From positions 1 to 64,000 of the forward strand of contig CANJIV010000004.1 of NCBI GenBank assembly GCA_947474595.1: a DNA stretch of 64,000 nt, read 5' to 3'. The position numbers and the translations under genes are program-made. Numbering within the stretch: the stretch's first letter is position 1; each line of letters begins with the position of its first letter. This DNA is from Solirubrobacterales bacterium (GTDB lineage: Bacteria > Actinomycetota > Thermoleophilia > Solirubrobacterales > Solirubrobacteraceae). Positions 45,512-55,709 of this stretch are shown piece after piece. The notes beneath the pieces were generated by a model. That model did no database searches. It was given only the letters and a program-made list of their open reading frames with translations, and was not told the DNA's origin.

Positions 45512-45600
45512 GATTTACCTCTCGGTGGCCCTAAATCAGATTTTTAAGACTATCGCGAGCCAGCAGTCTTAGTCCATCAAGCCAGAAAAACATCACGAAC

Positions 45601-46893
45601 ATGATCACTCGCCAATCAATACCCCTCCTCTGCGCCTTGGCTTGTGCTGTCGTCGTAGCACTGCCCGCAGCGGCGGATGCGAGTCCACTTGTCGTCGTCG
45701 ATGGCGCTAAACAGACGGTCATCAACGACACCTTCTTGGCTCCGCCCACTGCCGACGATCTTGCGGCTCAACCCCCGCCCCCGGCACCCGCGCAAGCCAG
45801 CGACGGGAAGGTTATGGCCACCCTGCGGGCTGCACTAGAGCGCAGGTCCATCAATCAAGATGAGTACGACCACTGGCGCGAGATCTATATCAACGCATTG
45901 AACACGGCAACGGTCCTAAGCGGCCGCTGCCGCGGCCAGCTGGCTACCGTGATCTCTCAGCTCCAACGGATGGCTCGTGCAGGCGACCTGACGCCGTCAC
46001 GGATGCCGATCCTCTTCCTCCAACTACAGCGAAACACCGAGTACTGGGCCAGCTCGCCCAATATCTCCAACGGCGGGCGTGTCAGCTTTGCTGGGGAGTT
46101 TGTGATCTGGCAGCACTACGCTGGCCAAGGCCTGCAGTTTCAACCGCTTGCCAACTGGGGTCGCGCGGCTGCCGTGGCCGAGTACTGCCGCAAGCTGGGG
46201 CCATACTGCATCAGCGTAAAACAGTCGCTTGCAAGTCGCATCGACACGTTGATCAGCCTCGCCTCAGTGCGCCACGGTTCGACGGCGTGGGAGTACTACT
46301 TCTCATTTGACGGCGGGGCACCGCCGTGGATGAGTGGCATGGCGCAAGGCACGGCGCTGCAGGCGCTGTCCGTCGGTGCACAGGTCCTTAATCAGGCCTT
46401 CTACCTACAGGTTGCTCGCACGGCCCTGCCATCTTTTAGTCAGCCGACGCCTTACGGTGTGGCCGTTGCAGCAGACGGCGGCCGCCACTATGCCCTTTAC
46501 TCATTTGCCCCGAAGACCAAGGTTCTAAACGGCTTTCTTCAAGCAATCCTCGGTCTAAAAACGTTCGCCGCTGCAACTAAGGATCCGCTAGCAATCAAGC
46601 TCGCACGGCTGGGTGATCGTGCGGCCCGTCGTGAGACCCCGCGCTACGACACCGGCAAGTGGTCGCTCTACCAGCGCCCTGGCCGCGAGGAATCAACCAC
46701 TAGTTACCACATCCTCGTCCGCGACTTCCTGCGTCGGATGTGTCGCCTTACCGGCGCCAAGGTCTACTGCCACACGGCAGCGCGCTTCACCTACTACCTG
46801 CGCAAGCGGGGGATCGCCGACAACGGCCCCGAGGCAGGAGGCACCGCTCCCGCAGCGCTAGGGGCGCCCACAGGGCCTCGCTGCGGAGCGTGA
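45601..46893 (+). CDS. Secreted D-glucuronyl C5-epimerase-family protein
   Basis: 430 residues with a signal peptide (IPLLCALACAVVVALPAAADA). The C5-epim_C-type alpha-barrel region shows AWEYYFSFDGGAPPWMSGMA followed by QGTALQALSVG; PPWxSGMAQG is the typical motif. Eukaryotic members convert D-glucuronate to L-iduronate in heparan sulfate; bacterial ones act on cell-surface or exopolysaccharide uronates. Divergent from the wax ester synthase, 89 bp apart. The next gene is the arylsulfotransferase after 174 bp. Confidence 0.78.
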   Translation: MITRQSIPLLCALACAVVVALPAAADASPLVVVDGAKQTVINDTFLAPPTADDLAAQPPPPAPAQASDGKVMATLRAALERRSINQDEYDHWREIYINALNTATVLSGRCRGQLATVISQLQRMARAGDLTPSRMPILFLQLQRNTEYWASSPNISNGGRVSFAGEFVIWQHYAGQGLQFQPLANWGRAAAVAEYCRKLGPYCISVKQSLASRIDTLISLASVRHGSTAWEYYFSFDGGAPPWMSGMAQGTALQALSVGAQVLNQAFYLQVARTALPSFSQPTPYGVAVAADGGRHYALYSFAPKTKVLNGFLQAILGLKTFAAATKDPLAIKLARLGDRAARRETPRYDTGKWSLYQRPGREESTTSYHILVRDFLRRMCRLTGAKVYCHTAARFTYYLRKRGIADNGPEAGGTAPAALGAPTGPRCGA

Positions 46894-47067
46894 GACCGGG
46901 CGGGTTGCCGCCTTCCCACCGGACATCTTCAAGTTCTGGCTGGATAACAATCAACCCTTCCGCCTAGTCACCGGCCGAGCCCAACGACGTCGAGCCCGAC
47001 TACACATCAAAGGGCCTTTCGGTGAGCACATCACATACTCACGCACGAGAAACCTACGGTCTATAAG

Positions 47068-48789
47068 ATGCCGTTCTACATGCTCACTCACCCCCGCACA
47101 TTAATCACGTTCTTGCTCGTCTTTGGCAGCTTTCTTATCCTTCCCGCTTTGTCTTTGGCTAGCGGGGCTACTGTTAAAGTCGCGGACAAGGGCGCTAGTT
47201 CGCGCCTTGAAGTTAAATTAAGCGGCTTCTCTGATCGTGGCTCTTGGCGAATCATTCGCGTAACGGTCACTTCACCTCAGAAGAAGGTCTTTTCTCTGGC
47301 GCGGTCCGGCAAGAGCTGGGTTTCTTCTTGGCAGAAGTCAATTGCTCATTTGCGGGGTGCAAAAGTAACGATAGTTGTTCGCCGCCTCAATCGAACCTCT
47401 TTTATCAGAACCATTAAAATCCCCTCTAAACCAATAGTACCAACACAAATTGAAGTGGATTCCCTAATCCCAAGTTGGTCATCAGGGATTACTGATTTCA
47501 CGGTTGCTTGTGATGCACCAGTTCTTGTCCGGGCCAAGGGATCTGAGCCGCTGTCGATCGATGGCAGTCCTCCGCAGTCCGGTAGCTTCAGTAAAGAAGT
47601 TACTCTCACGCCTGGTCAATCCTTCAAAATGAGTGGAGTATCAGAGCAAACAGTTCGCTGTCGCCCGTCGGACCTGATGTTGCCCGAGATCGAAATTGAT
47701 GGCCCACGCCAAGCTGCCTTCTACATGGTTGCTCCTACTATAGGCGATCCGGCATCGCCTTATTACATGATTTTCAACAATCAAGGAGTTCCGGTTTGGT
47801 GGCTAAAGGAGACAGATACTGCCGGCGTCGGCAATGACTTCAAACTAATCTCGTCAACTACAGTTGCCGCTGGGCATGGTTGGCTTTCGGCTAGTTATGA
47901 TATCCGCAATCTCGACGGCAGTCTTGTCCATCAGGTGATGTCACCGACTGGTTATATAACTGATCGGCATGATATGCAGCCGACTCTTGATGGTGGCTTT
48001 TTAACAATGAGCTACGTACCGCGTGATTGCCCGTCCACTCCTGGAGATTGCGAGGATCTCTCACCTTGGGGAGGGCCAGCGGTAGTTAATGTTACTGACG
48101 GAGTTATCCAGAAACAGGACCGCAACGGCAATCTTGTTTGGACTTGGAATAGTCGCGATCATATTGATACCTCCGAAAGCGGCCCATGGATTCCTAACAT
48201 CGCAAGACAACCGGACGATATTATCCATTTAAATTCAATGGAAGAGGACGGCGATGGCTTTGTTTTCTCTGCTCGTCACCTTGACGCTGTCTATCGTGTT
48301 GCTGATCCAGGAGGCGCCGGCAACATCGACTGGAAACTCGGGGGAACGACGACGCCAGAAAGCCTCACTTCTGTGGATAATCCTCTGAGTCCTAATGTCT
48401 TCGGCGGTCAGCATGATGCCCGCATCTTGGCTGACGGGACTTTGACAGTTCACAATAATGGTACGCGGCTCGGGTTTCAGCCTCGCGCGGATCATTACCG
48501 TATTGACACTACGGCGCGGACAGCAACTTTGCTCGATAGCCTCTCGGATGATCAGGTTCCCTCCTCAGGTTGCTGCGGCGGAGCTCGGCGACTACCTGCC
48601 GGTGGCTGGGCAGTCTCTTGGGGTATGAACAATATTGTCGGTGAATATGATGCTCAGGGGCATCGAGTGTTCGCTTTGCACTATCCGCTGGGAGCCTTCT
48701 CATATCGAGTAGTTCCGGTGCTTGCTGATGAATTGTCAGCAAGTGATTTGCGCCAAGGAATGGATGATCAGTTTCCTGGCCAATTTTAA
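47068..48789 (+). CDS. Secreted arylsulfotransferase (ASST) family protein, low G+C
   Basis: 573 residues. An N-terminal hydrophobic segment (FLLVFGSFLILPALSLASG) serves as signal peptide or anchor, followed by a beta domain (~30-190). The beta-propeller ASST body has TDRHDMQPTLDGGFLTMSYV, ENGNLVWTWNSRDHI-like DRNGNLVWTWNSRDHI, LNSMEEDGDGFVFSARHLDA, WKLGGTTTPESL and FGGQHDARILADGTLTVHNN. ASSTs pass sulfate from an aryl sulfate to an acceptor through a His. G+C is about 45-50% in sampled stretches, well below neighbouring genes (~60-65%), and codon choice is A/T-richer. This suggests recent acquisition. Confidence 0.82.
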   Translation: MPFYMLTHPRTLITFLLVFGSFLILPALSLASGATVKVADKGASSRLEVKLSGFSDRGSWRIIRVTVTSPQKKVFSLARSGKSWVSSWQKSIAHLRGAKVTIVVRRLNRTSFIRTIKIPSKPIVPTQIEVDSLIPSWSSGITDFTVACDAPVLVRAKGSEPLSIDGSPPQSGSFSKEVTLTPGQSFKMSGVSEQTVRCRPSDLMLPEIEIDGPRQAAFYMVAPTIGDPASPYYMIFNNQGVPVWWLKETDTAGVGNDFKLISSTTVAAGHGWLSASYDIRNLDGSLVHQVMSPTGYITDRHDMQPTLDGGFLTMSYVPRDCPSTPGDCEDLSPWGGPAVVNVTDGVIQKQDRNGNLVWTWNSRDHIDTSESGPWIPNIARQPDDIIHLNSMEEDGDGFVFSARHLDAVYRVADPGGAGNIDWKLGGTTTPESLTSVDNPLSPNVFGGQHDARILADGTLTVHNNGTRLGFQPRADHYRIDTTARTATLLDSLSDDQVPSSGCCGGARRLPAGGWAVSWGMNNIVGEYDAQGHRVFALHYPLGAFSYRVVPVLADELSASDLRQGMDDQFPGQF

Positions 48790-49426
48790 ATTAGGTTCGG
48801 CCCCCTGCTAGGGCCTGGGAGTAGTTGGCAGGCTGCTTCAAGGGGAGCTGAAAGCTAGGTGCGAGCGGGCTCACGGGTTAGAGGCACTCTCGGGAACGTC
48901 CAAGACGCGGCAGAAGGAGTAGCTGGCTTGGCCGCGGGAGCACGGGGTAGGTCCCTGAGCGCAAACAGAGCGCTGGGATCAGCACGGCATCGTCCGCTGC
49001 CGTTACTGCGACACCATGAGCAGACGATCAACTGCAGCGCAGAATTGCTGATTGGACGATGTGGCCAACCAGCGACCCTTACCTGGCTTTGGAAGACAGC
49101 TCACGCACCTCTGAACGGGCTCACCATCTGTGGCGACGCCGTTACCGGATTGGATCAGACACGCATGAGCTGCCTCCTAAACGCCGAGGCCGAGCCTGGC
49201 TGCCAAGCGCAGCTTGCTGGGCCTCGACAATCCTTACGGCAAAGTGGCGTTCAAGCTGGGAATCGGGCCGCTCAGGCCGTAGCCGCCAAGCTGACCTAGG
49301 CCCGCTCCGCGAAGTTAAGTTCCGCCAGCTGCCTCACCGGCCGCTGCCTTAACAGGCGGCCGCTTCAGGCACAGCCAGAACGCTGAGGCTTTCGCCTCTT
49401 GCCGTCTGTTCTGTCGCCTGTACAAG
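48790..49426. other. Gene-poor stretch with decayed coding sequence
   Basis: No single intact gene is convincing. Protein-like pieces occur in different plus-strand frames: RWDQHGIVRCRYCD (around 48970), LWRRRYRIGSDTHELPPKRR (around 49120) and KRSLLGLDNPYGKVAFKLGI (around 49210). This pattern suggests a gene broken by several frameshifts. A 146-residue open frame (48859-49299) crosses the stretch but has low-complexity, shadow-like content. No family was recognised. A GGCCC/GGGCC hairpin (48799-48815) follows the ASST stop. Confidence 0.35.
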
Positions 49427-49500
<74 letters not shown>

Positions 49501-49517
49501 AACGGGGGTGAGTGTAC

Positions 49518-52500
49518 CTAGCCGCGAGTTAGCGGGCTAGGAGGGGTTAGGCCCAGGAGCCGATTGCGTGCGGCGGTGGTGAGCTTGCGCAGGTTCACGC
49601 TGACTACCCGAGTGGTACTCCCTTGGGTTATGCGCAGCGTCGCGCGCACGATCGTGCCGGCCGCGATTTGGCTAGCGAGGAAGCGGTCGATGCGGAAGTT
49701 CACGTTCGCCGTGCCCGCAGCAGAGATCCTCACGGTCCTGACGCTGTAGCCGCGGCTGGTCGATAGGCGCAGCGAGCCGATGCAGCGACCATCAGTCGAG
49801 CGGGCATGCATCTTGTTGCGACGGGCGGCCCCCGGCGACGACGCTGGCACACATCCGATCGCAAGGGTTGCGGTGCGGTCGACGACCGAGATCAGTGTGC
49901 TGATCGGCGTCAGAACTCCAGGGGTAATAACTGGAGCAGGCGTAGGAGCAGGCGTCGGGTCTGGAGTCGGGTCAGGCGTCGGGTCAGGAGTCGGATCTGG
50001 AGTCGGATCAGGCGTCGGGCTCTGCGCTGCAATGCCGATATAGAGCAGCCGGTTAGGAGACGCCGTACCGGGATCTGTGATGACGTCGGCGGTGGCCTTA
50101 GTAACCATCTTGGCGGCGATCGCTGCTGGAGTTGCCGTCGGTGCATCTGAGAGCAGCAGTGCGGCCGCACCGGCGACGTGCGGGGAGGCCATCGAGGTGC
50201 CTGAGATCGTATTAGTAGCCGTCGGCGAGGTGTTCCAAGAGGAAGTAATCGACGAGCCTGGGGCGAAGATATCTACGCAACTACCCCAGTTTGAGAAGGA
50301 TGAGCGCTCGTCAGCGGAGGTGGTCGCACCGACTGTCAAGGCCTGTGGCGTAGAAGACGGCGACGCGTTGCAAGCGTCGACGTTCTCGTTTCCAGCAGCG
50401 ACGGCGAAGACGACTCCGTCTGCCACTGCGGCAGCAGTCGCTGTGTTGAGTGCCTCAGAGTATCCGCCACCGAGGCTCATATTGGCTACGGCAGGCACTC
50501 CCGCGATGTGGTTGGCCGTAACCCAGTCGATACCGGCGATTACGCCGGAGACCGAGCCTGAGCCGCTACAGTCGAGCACGCGGACGGGGATGAGCGTTAC
50601 GGCCGGCGCAATACCAGCGGTTGCTCCGCCAACGGTCCCTGCCACGTGAGTGCCGTGACCGTTGCAGTCATTGGTCCCCTCGCCGTCGGTGATCTCGGTA
50701 TGTCCAGCGCTAATCCGTCCACCAAACTGGGCATGGTCGGCGCGTATGCCTGTGTCGATGATGTAGGCGTTAACACCGCTGCCGTTCTGGGTTGAGGTGA
50801 TCCGCCCGTCAAGCGGTAGCGCGCGCTGATCTAAGCGATCTTGACCCCACGAGATAGTCGCGCTGTCGCGCGGGCCAGGAACGGGTGGTGGTGGCGGCGG
50901 GGTCGGAGCCGGCGTCGCTGTAAAGGTACCTGCGAGGGTCGTGGTGCCCGTCGTGTGGCTGTAGCCGTCGATCACGATCTTGTAGGTCGTCCCGGCGATG
51001 ACTGCGAGCGAAACGCTGCTCCAACGGCCGCCGCTAGCATCGTCATTAGCAGCCTTGGCCGTAAGGCTAGAGACCGCCCCTCCAATGTAAACCGCCAGCA
51101 GGGTGTCGAAGCTACTGCCTTGGGTGCTAAGGGCTAGGATGCCGTCGGCGGGCGCCGTCCAGCTATACCAAGTCGATGCGCTCGAACCCACACCTGAGCC
51201 GATATGACTGGGCTCCCCAGTTTCATGGGTAGCGTTAACTGTTGAGCCAGTAGTGGCACCCAGGGATGTCAGGTTAATTAGCGAGCCGAAGTCATCATTG
51301 ATGGGAGGCGTTGGAGCCGGAGCCGGCGGCGTTGGATCCGGCGTTGGAGGCGGAGTCGGCGCAGCCGCAGCGGTGAAGGTACCGCTGAGAGTCGTAGTGC
51401 CAGTGCTGCGGTTGTAGCCATCGATCGCGATCCGGTAGGTCCTACCAGCGGTCACCGCGAGAGTCACTGTGCTCTGGACAGTCCCGCCAGCATCATCGTT
51501 TCCTGCGACTGCGGTCAAGGTAGAAACCGAACTGCCCTCATAAACCGCTAGCAGGGTGTCGAAGCTACTGCCCTGGGTGGTGAGAGTTAACGTGCCGTCT
51601 ACGGACGCTGTCCAGCCATACCAAGTCGACGCGCTCGAACCCATGACTGGGGCGACATGACTGGGTTCCCCAGTTTCATGGGTAGCGTTAACTGTTGAGC
51701 CAGTGGTGGCGCCCAGGGATGTCAAGTTAGTTGGCGAGCCGAAGTCATCATTGATGGGAGGGGTCGGAGCCGGAGTCGGCGGCGTTGGATCCGGTGTTGG
51801 ATTCGGAGTATCAGCAGACCCCGTAAACAGGAGGCGGTCAGGAGAGCCTGCCCCTGGGCCGCTAACCACGCCGGTCGTTGCGGCCGAGGTTAGGGAGCTC
51901 GCAACTTGAGCGGGCGTTGCCGATGGGTTACCTGAAAGCAGTAGAGCTGCGGCACCAGCGACATGTGGCGAAGCCATCGACGTGCCAGAGATCGTGTTAG
52001 TAGCCATCGATGATGTGCTCCAAGCCGATGTGATCGACGAACCCGGGGCGAAGATATCTAGGCAGCTGCCGTAGTTCGAGTAGAGAGCGCGCCCGTCGGT
52101 TGATGTCGTCGCGCCAACCGTCAAAGCGTTAGGGGCCGAGGCTGGGGAAGAGCCGCAGGCATCTGCGCTTGAGTTGCCGGCGGCCACTGCAAATGTAATC
52201 CCGTCGGCGACCGCGTTCTCAGTGGCGGTGTTTAGCGCCAATGAGTATCCGCCGCCTAGGCTCATGTTGGCCACCGCTGGTACTCCAGCAACGTGGTTGG
52301 CTGTTGCCCAGTCGATACCGGCAATCACACCGGACGTATAGCCAGATCCGCTACAGCTCAGTACGCGGACGGCAACCAGCGAAACTTGGGGTGCAACTCC
52401 GTAGGTTGAGCCACCAACGGTTCCAGCGACGTGCGTGCCGTGGCCGTTACAGTCGTTGGTGTTCTGGCCATCGCCGATTGCGTCGTAGCCAACCGTGACG

Positions 52501-53411
52501 CGGCCGCCGAACTCACTGTGATCGGCGCGAATCCCTGTGTCGATGATGTAGGCGCTAACGCCAAAGCCGTTCTGACTTGTTGAAATCAGATTGTTGAGCG
52601 GGAGTAAGCGTTGATCAATGCGATCCTGTCCCCATGAGGCAGCTGCGCCGCTGCGGGGGCCAGCACCAAGCGCCTCTACCGGCTGATCGCGCTCGACTAC
52701 AAGCACGTCCGATCGCGCCCTTAGGCGCGTAACATCGGTTGGATCGAGTGAGGCGACGAAGCCCTTGACCGCACTGCTGAAGACTGCCTGCACGTTATTG
52801 CCTAGGCTCTCCTCGGCTGTAACCTTCTGCGCCAAGCCAACGCCGGTGTTGTAAAGGACGATGTACTCCTGTGAGCCATCAGCTGTCGGTGCTTGAGCTA
52901 CAGACGATGGATCAGAGGCCGACGAGATGACCGGATGATCGGGCGGCGAACTCTGCGCGGTCGCCGCGGCCGTCGAACCCGTCGCCGCTGCGAGCGAAAT
53001 CGGGCCTACCGCCATCGCAAATACGCTGTCGGCAAAAGAGCTTCCTACAGCCGCGGCTGAAGGTTCGAGAAGGTCATTGATCGCCTTGACGGGCCGATCG
53101 CGCTCAACCAGCAGCACGCCGTCTTGAGCCTTTAGCCGAGCAACATCTGCCGCATCAAGTGAGGCAACAAACCCCTTGGCAGCGGTGCGAAAGACGTCTT
53201 GAACGTCATTACCGCGGCGCTCTTCGGCGGCAACCTTCTGCGTCAGCCCTGCGCCGCTGTCGTAGAGGACGATGTAGTCATGGGATGTACCGGCAGCTAG
53301 AGCTTGGCTAGGAACGAGGGCGACGATGGCGGCACCGACAAAGGCGGCCACCAGCACGGCCGAACGCCGTAACTCCCTAGCTCCAACAGCAGCCCTAGAC
53401 TTCAAAAACAT
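49518..53411 (-). CDS. Giant secreted protease with two complete subtilisin (S8) domains
   Basis: 1297 residues. Signal peptide 1-40; two I9-like propeptide domains (~44-105 and 181-245); S8 domain one (~258-533) with D291, H324, N413 and S478 ([12 protein letters not shown]); two PPC-like beta domains (~553-685, 705-835) each containing INDDFGS and [11 protein letters not shown]8 domain two (~850-1125) with D886, H919, N1008 and S1073. A long PTPDPT linker and a ~120-residue C-terminal beta domain follow. Both triads are intact. The domains arose by internal duplication, visible at DNA level. RBS GAAGGGAACGG precedes the ATG. Confidence 0.9.
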   Translation of the reverse strand: MFLKSRAAVGARELRRSAVLVAAFVGAAIVALVPSQALAAGTSHDYIVLYDSGAGLTQKVAAEERRGNDVQDVFRTAAKGFVASLDAADVARLKAQDGVLLVERDRPVKAINDLLEPSAAAVGSSFADSVFAMAVGPISLAAATGSTAAATAQSSPPDHPVISSASDPSSVAQAPTADGSQEYIVLYNTGVGLAQKVTAEESLGNNVQAVFSSAVKGFVASLDPTDVTRLRARSDVLVVERDQPVEALGAGPRSGAAASWGQDRIDQRLLPLNNLISTSQNGFGVSAYIIDTGIRADHSEFGGRVTVGYDAIGDGQNTNDCNGHGTHVAGTVGGSTYGVAPQVSLVAVRVLSCSGSGYTSGVIAGIDWATANHVAGVPAVANMSLGGGYSLALNTATENAVADGITFAVAAGNSSADACGSSPASAPNALTVGATTSTDGRALYSNYGSCLDIFAPGSSITSAWSTSSMATNTISGTSMASPHVAGAAALLLSGNPSATPAQVASSLTSAATTGVVSGPGAGSPDRLLFTGSADTPNPTPDPTPPTPAPTPPINDDFGSPTNLTSLGATTGSTVNATHETGEPSHVAPVMGSSASTWYGWTASVDGTLTLTTQGSSFDTLLAVYEGSSVSTLTAVAGNDDAGGTVQSTVTLAVTAGRTYRIAIDGYNRSTGTTTLSGTFTAAAAPTPPPTPDPTPPAPAPTPPINDDFGSLINLTSLGATTGSTVNATHETGEPSHIGSGVGSSASTWYSWTAPADGILALSTQGSSFDTLLAVYIGGAVSSLTAKAANDDASGGRWSSVSLAVIAGTTYKIVIDGYSHTTGTTTLAGTFTATPAPTPPPPPPVPGPRDSATISWGQDRLDQRALPLDGRITSTQNGSGVNAYIIDTGIRADHAQFGGRISAGHTEITDGEGTNDCNGHGTHVAGTVGGATAGIAPAVTLIPVRVLDCSGSGSVSGVIAGIDWVTANHIAGVPAVANMSLGGGYSEALNTATAAAVADGVVFAVAAGNENVDACNASPSSTPQALTVGATTSADERSSFSNWGSCVDIFAPGSSITSSWNTSPTATNTISGTSMASPHVAGAAALLLSDAPTATPAAIAAKMVTKATADVITDPGTASPNRLLYIGIAAQSPTPDPTPDPTPDPTPDPTPDPTPAPTPAPVITPGVLTPISTLISVVDRTATLAIGCVPASSPGAARRNKMHARSTDGRCIGSLRLSTSRGYSVRTVRISAAGTANVNFRIDRFLASQIAAGTIVRATLRITQGSTTRVVSVNLRKLTTAARNRLLGLTPPSPLTRG
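49931..50027 (-). repeat. Short tandem repeats encoding PTPDPT-type linker
   Basis: A run of about eight 12-bp units of the type GGAGTCGGGTCA on the plus strand, coding for alternating Pro-Thr-Pro-Asp on the minus strand between the second S8 domain and the C-terminal domain. Confidence 0.8.
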
Positions 53412-53588
53412 CCGTTCCCTTCAGATCTTCTAATTAAGGCTACCGCCTTTGGCAGAGCCCCGGGGCAGCACCCCGCATCCCCTACACCCCCATGACAACT
53501 GGGAACAGCCAAAGTTGCGGTCTAAATCGCAAACAAATTTGGGCCTGCCTCGGCCAGCGGTCCGACAGAGGTAGACTCCCGCCAGTCC

Positions 53589-53677
53589 GGAGAGGTGGCC
53601 GAGTGGCTGAAGGCACTCGCCTGCTAAGCGAGTAACGGGGGTAACTTCGTTCGCGGGTTCGAATCCCGCCCTCTCCG
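53589..53677 (+). tRNA. tRNA-Ser (GCT)
   Basis: 89 nt with a long variable arm. Acceptor GGAGAGG/CCTCTCC, anticodon stem CTCGC/GCGAG with loop CTGCTAA (anticodon GCT), variable arm TAACGGGGGTAACTTCGTT region, T loop TTCGAAT and discriminator G. CCA is not encoded. Its 3' end abuts the next minus-strand gene's stop. Confidence 0.97.
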
Positions 53678-54199
53678 CTAGCGGTTGATTGCGACTCCTA
53701 GTTGCCTCGCGGCGACAGCTGTCGAAGGCCCGCGGACCAACCACTCGACGACCCCGTCACGATCGCACAGGACGACCGCAATCTGACTGGTGTCGGGCAG
53801 GCACAGACCCTTGCGAACGCGATCGACATCGGTGTAAACCGTGAGTGTGCGAGCGCGCGCCTTGGGGTCGGCGATCGCCGCCGCCATCCCACCGTCGATG
53901 AAGCCGCGAACCGGTGCCCAGCGACGAGAGATCGTCGGCACCTCGTAGGTGAACAAGTCACGGTTACCTCTCTCAAGCTCTGCAAACTGCTCCAACCAAC
54001 TGTCGACATCCGACTGATGTCGACGCTGAAAAGCAACGGCGAGGAGGTTGCGTTCGCCTTCGAGCTCGCTTGGGAGGCGCAACCGTCGCCCGTCAAGCGA
54101 ATGGGCCTCTACCGCAACAAGCATGGGCTTTGGTTCGCTCACTTCAAAGAGATTACGGGTGAGGCTCGATCTAAGCGCCATCTCGGCAAGCCCAACCAA
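53678..54199 (-). CDS. Hypothetical protein, possibly thioredoxin-fold-like
   Basis: Up to 173 residues. ERNLLAVAFQRRHQSDVDSW, RWAPVRGFIDGGMAAAIADP and QIAVVLCDRDGVVEWLVRGP have the strand, helix and edge-strand pattern of thioredoxin-like proteins of the ATP10/redoxin kind, but without a CXXC pair. The start is uncertain: ATG 54199 or the later in-frame ATG at about 54124 (MLVAVEAHSLDGRRL). It ends directly against tRNA-Ser. Function unknown. Confidence 0.6.
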   Translation of the reverse strand: MVGLAEMALRSSLTRNLFEVSEPKPMLVAVEAHSLDGRRLRLPSELEGERNLLAVAFQRRHQSDVDSWLEQFAELERGNRDLFTYEVPTISRRWAPVRGFIDGGMAAAIADPKARARTLTVYTDVDRVRKGLCLPDTSQIAVVLCDRDGVVEWLVRGPSTAVAARQLGVAINR

Positions 54200-54242
54200 T
54201 CGAGCCGGCGCGCAGCCTGCAGTGGCTTGCTACCCTGAACTA

Positions 54243-55586
54243 GTGGGTCTCAAGCGAAAACGGCAGTCGGCAGTTACGGCCACCGTCGTGATGACATCAC
54301 TGGTTGCGGCGTTGGCCACGTTGACCACGCCTGCCCAGGCTGCTGGCCTAACCATCGTTGCCCAGCGCACCGTCACCGGCCCGGGCGTGATGTCTGTGAC
54401 GATCACCGCACATGGATGCAAGGGCGCACGGGGTGAGCCGGTCCACGCACTCGCACGCCTAACCGTTGATCGGCGGACAGTCAAATACCGACACCTAAAA
54501 GGCACCGAAAAGCTCGGCACGACGATCACTTCCGGGCCGCACAAGGTCGTACTCACACTTGAAAACCCCTCTCCCAGCAAAGCCCGATGCAGACGCTCCT
54601 TGCGCCTAATCTCGCTGAAGGTGACCAAGGGGCCAACTCCGCCAACTCCAGCCGCAAGCGCGTTTGCCTTCGCCCCCTACGTCGACACTTCCCTCTACCC
54701 GCAGTTCAAGCTCGCTCAGACGGCCCGCGACACCGGCGTGCGCTACTACTCATTGGCCTTCGTAGTGAGTGGGCCGAAAGGGTGTCAGGCGAGCTGGGGT
54801 GGAGTCACGACACTGGCTCAAGAGACCACAATCGCGTCCGAAATCAAAGCGCTGCGTGCGCTCGGAGGCGACGCCCTAGTCTCGTTCGGAGGCGCAGCTG
54901 GCACTGAACTTGCTGGTTCCTGTGACACCGCCACCGCCACTGCCGCCCAATACCAAGCGGTGATAGACAAGTACGGACTAACCCGAATCGACTTTGACAT
55001 CGAGGGCGGCGCTGTGGCCGACCCAAGATCGGCTCTCCGACGTGCCCAGGCGATCACTCTGCTGCAGTCAAATGCCAGTGCGGCTGGAAAGCGCCTAGAC
55101 GTCACCTTCACGCTGCCGGTCTTTCCCAGCGGCCTGACTGCCGATGGGATCAAGGTAATGCGCTCAACGATAAGCGCGGGCGTCAGGGTCACTGCGGTCA
55201 ACGGCATGGCGATGGACTACGGCAGTTGGGCGGCGCCTAATCCGGTCGGCCATATGGGCGACTACGCGATCGACGTAGCCAATGGCCTCAAGCGGCAACT
55301 TCACTCGCTTTACCCATCGCTCACCGATCGGTCCTTGTGGAAGATGGTTGGTGTGACTCCGATGATCGGCGTCAACGACGTCGCAAGTGAGATCTTCTTG
55401 ATCTCTGATGCCCATAAGCTCGTCAGCTTCGCCAAGATCAAACACCTCAATATGCTGTCGATGTGGTCTGGCGGGCGTGACAAACAGTGCTCGGGCGGTG
55501 CCAAGCAGTGGGCCGACGCAACATGCTCGAGCATCGTGCAACGGCCCTTTGAGTTCACCCAGGCGTTTATCGCCTACACCGGCTAG
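54243..55586 (+). CDS. Secreted GH18-like (chitinase-type barrel) protein
   Basis: 447 residues from GTG 54243, chosen because it gives a signal peptide (GLKRKRQ, then VVMTSLVAALATLTTPAQA). A beta domain of ~100 residues with Cys60, then the barrel starting FAFAPYVDTSLYPQFKL. The motif TRIDFDIEGG (DFDIE, 250-254) matches GH18 DxxDxDxE with E254 as acid; GGDALVSFGGAAG is the preceding strand and VNGMAMDYG a late conserved one. Likely hydrolyses or binds chitin/peptidoglycan-type N-acetylglucosamine polymers. Confidence 0.8.
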   Translation: MGLKRKRQSAVTATVVMTSLVAALATLTTPAQAAGLTIVAQRTVTGPGVMSVTITAHGCKGARGEPVHALARLTVDRRTVKYRHLKGTEKLGTTITSGPHKVVLTLENPSPSKARCRRSLRLISLKVTKGPTPPTPAASAFAFAPYVDTSLYPQFKLAQTARDTGVRYYSLAFVVSGPKGCQASWGGVTTLAQETTIASEIKALRALGGDALVSFGGAAGTELAGSCDTATATAAQYQAVIDKYGLTRIDFDIEGGAVADPRSALRRAQAITLLQSNASAAGKRLDVTFTLPVFPSGLTADGIKVMRSTISAGVRVTAVNGMAMDYGSWAAPNPVGHMGDYAIDVANGLKRQLHSLYPSLTDRSLWKMVGVTPMIGVNDVASEIFLISDAHKLVSFAKIKHLNMLSMWSGGRDKQCSGGAKQWADATCSSIVQRPFEFTQAFIAYTG

Positions 55587-55709
55587 CCGGGGGCTGGCGA
55601 CCCCGCGCCCCAGTCCGAGTAAAAGCTAAAGTCCATCGTTGCGCACTAGAAAAAGCAGCAGAGAGCGCGCGGGCGAGCAACCAGCAAACCAGTCAAGGAG
55701 CAGCACAAC

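Noticed and set aside
49385-49398. Hairpin GAGGC-TTTC-GCCTC downstream of tRNA-Arg as terminator
   Set aside because: The stem is only 5 bp and no T run follows on the minus strand; too weak to call.
49931-50027. Tandem short repeats that could suggest a CRISPR or minisatellite
   Set aside because: They are in-frame 12-bp units coding a Pro/Thr/Asp linker inside the protease; there are no spacers.
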